Source: Solirubrobacteraceae bacterium (lineage in GTDB: Bacteria > Actinomycetota > Thermoleophilia > Solirubrobacterales > Solirubrobacteraceae). Taken from it: DNA of 5,377 bases. The notes below the pieces were generated by a model. That model was not told the DNA's origin, ran no database searches, and saw only the letters and a list, made by a program, of their open reading frames with translations. Below, one piece after another: positions 5,211 to 5,377 of the stretch; position 1 is the stretch's first letter; every line of letters starts with the position of its first letter. The stretch spans positions 1 through 5,377 of the forward strand of contig JASLDD010000256.1 of assembly GCA_030151725.1 (NCBI GenBank), read 5' to 3'. A program made the translations under genes and the position numbers.

Positions 5211-5377
5211 ATGTTGCTCTACAACTCCCAGGTCTCAGGCACCTGTTACAAGGTTCGACTGCTGTTCGCACAGCTCGGCCAGAGCTATGAGCGGCGCGAG
5301 GTCGACGTGGTCGACCGCTCCAATCGATCTGAGCTCCTGGGCGCTCTCAATCCGGCGCTGCGCGTACCCACGCTCAT
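5211..5377 (+). CDS. Glutathione S-transferase family protein, N-terminal part (3' end outside window)
   Basis: The 55 residues visible are the start of a thioredoxin-fold GST domain. The opening MLLYNSQVSGTCYKVRLL (1-18) gives strand 1 and the start of helix 1, with Ser6, Ser9 and Cys12 near the usual catalytic or glutathione-contacting position. AQLGQSYERREVDVVD (20-35) is the strand 2 region. LNPALRVPTL (46-55) contains the Val-Pro pair (52-53) whose cis-proline binds the gamma-glutamyl part of glutathione. Many actinobacteria lack glutathione, so a bacterial GST here may use another thiol or act as a stress or assembly protein. The ribosome binding site is poor (GGAAA at about 5196-5200). 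The gene is divergent from the GNAT gene. The frame is open to the right edge. Confidence 0.88.
   Translation, partial: MLLYNSQVSGTCYKVRLLFAQLGQSYERREVDVVDRSNRSELLGALNPALRVPTL

Noticed and set aside
5131..5271. 47-residue N-terminal extension of the GNAT protein
   Set aside because: It overlaps the divergent GST gene and its promoter region, and GGAGGAG marks the ATG at 5130.

Overview
The window comes from a high-GC bacterial chromosome, most likely an actinobacterium of the class Thermoleophilia (Solirubrobacterales or relatives). The evidence is a secreted four-cysteine protein of a type I recall as abundant in Solirubrobacterales, GC-rich coding with strong GAG/GTC/CTC preference outside that gene, and GNAT, methyltransferase and GST genes of actinobacterial type. 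The placement rests on recognised protein style, not on a marker gene, so it is moderate confidence only.

Layout from left to right. (1) Positions 1-314 hold the 3' end of a diguanylate cyclase GGDEF domain, with GGDES in place of GGDEF. (2) A strong two-tier hairpin at 370-415 lies between it and a convergent gene. (3) A secreted protein of unknown function is read leftwards from 1137 to 439. It has lower GC than its surroundings, and a 17-bp tandem repeat lies upstream of its start. (4) A divergent intergenic region (1138-1611) holds palindromes, a weak promoter candidate and a leader hairpin. (5) Two co-directional genes follow 41 bp apart: a putative heme-binding beta-barrel-like protein (1612-2508) and a stand-alone VioB/RebD-type ferritin-like protein (2550-3584). 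(6) A tRNA-Arg(ACG) gene lies on the minus strand at 3598-3671, only 13 bp past the ferritin-like gene and convergent with it. (7) A SAM-dependent methyltransferase starts at a GTG (3776-4540). (8) An AAC(6')-like GNAT acetyltransferase on the minus strand (4537-5130) shares overlapping stop codons with the methyltransferase. (9) A glutathione S-transferase begins at 5211 and runs off the right edge; it is divergent from the GNAT gene.

The most plausible functional unit is the pair at 1612-3584. The ferritin-like domain is the type found in the heme-containing iminophenylpyruvate/indole-3-pyruvate-imine dimer synthases VioB and RebD. Here it is a small separate protein encoded next to a predicted heme-binding protein. 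The pair could be a two-subunit oxidative enzyme whose substrate I cannot name. The remaining genes look like ordinary, independently transcribed accessory or housekeeping genes. I see no insertion sequence, CRISPR array, integrase or prophage gene.
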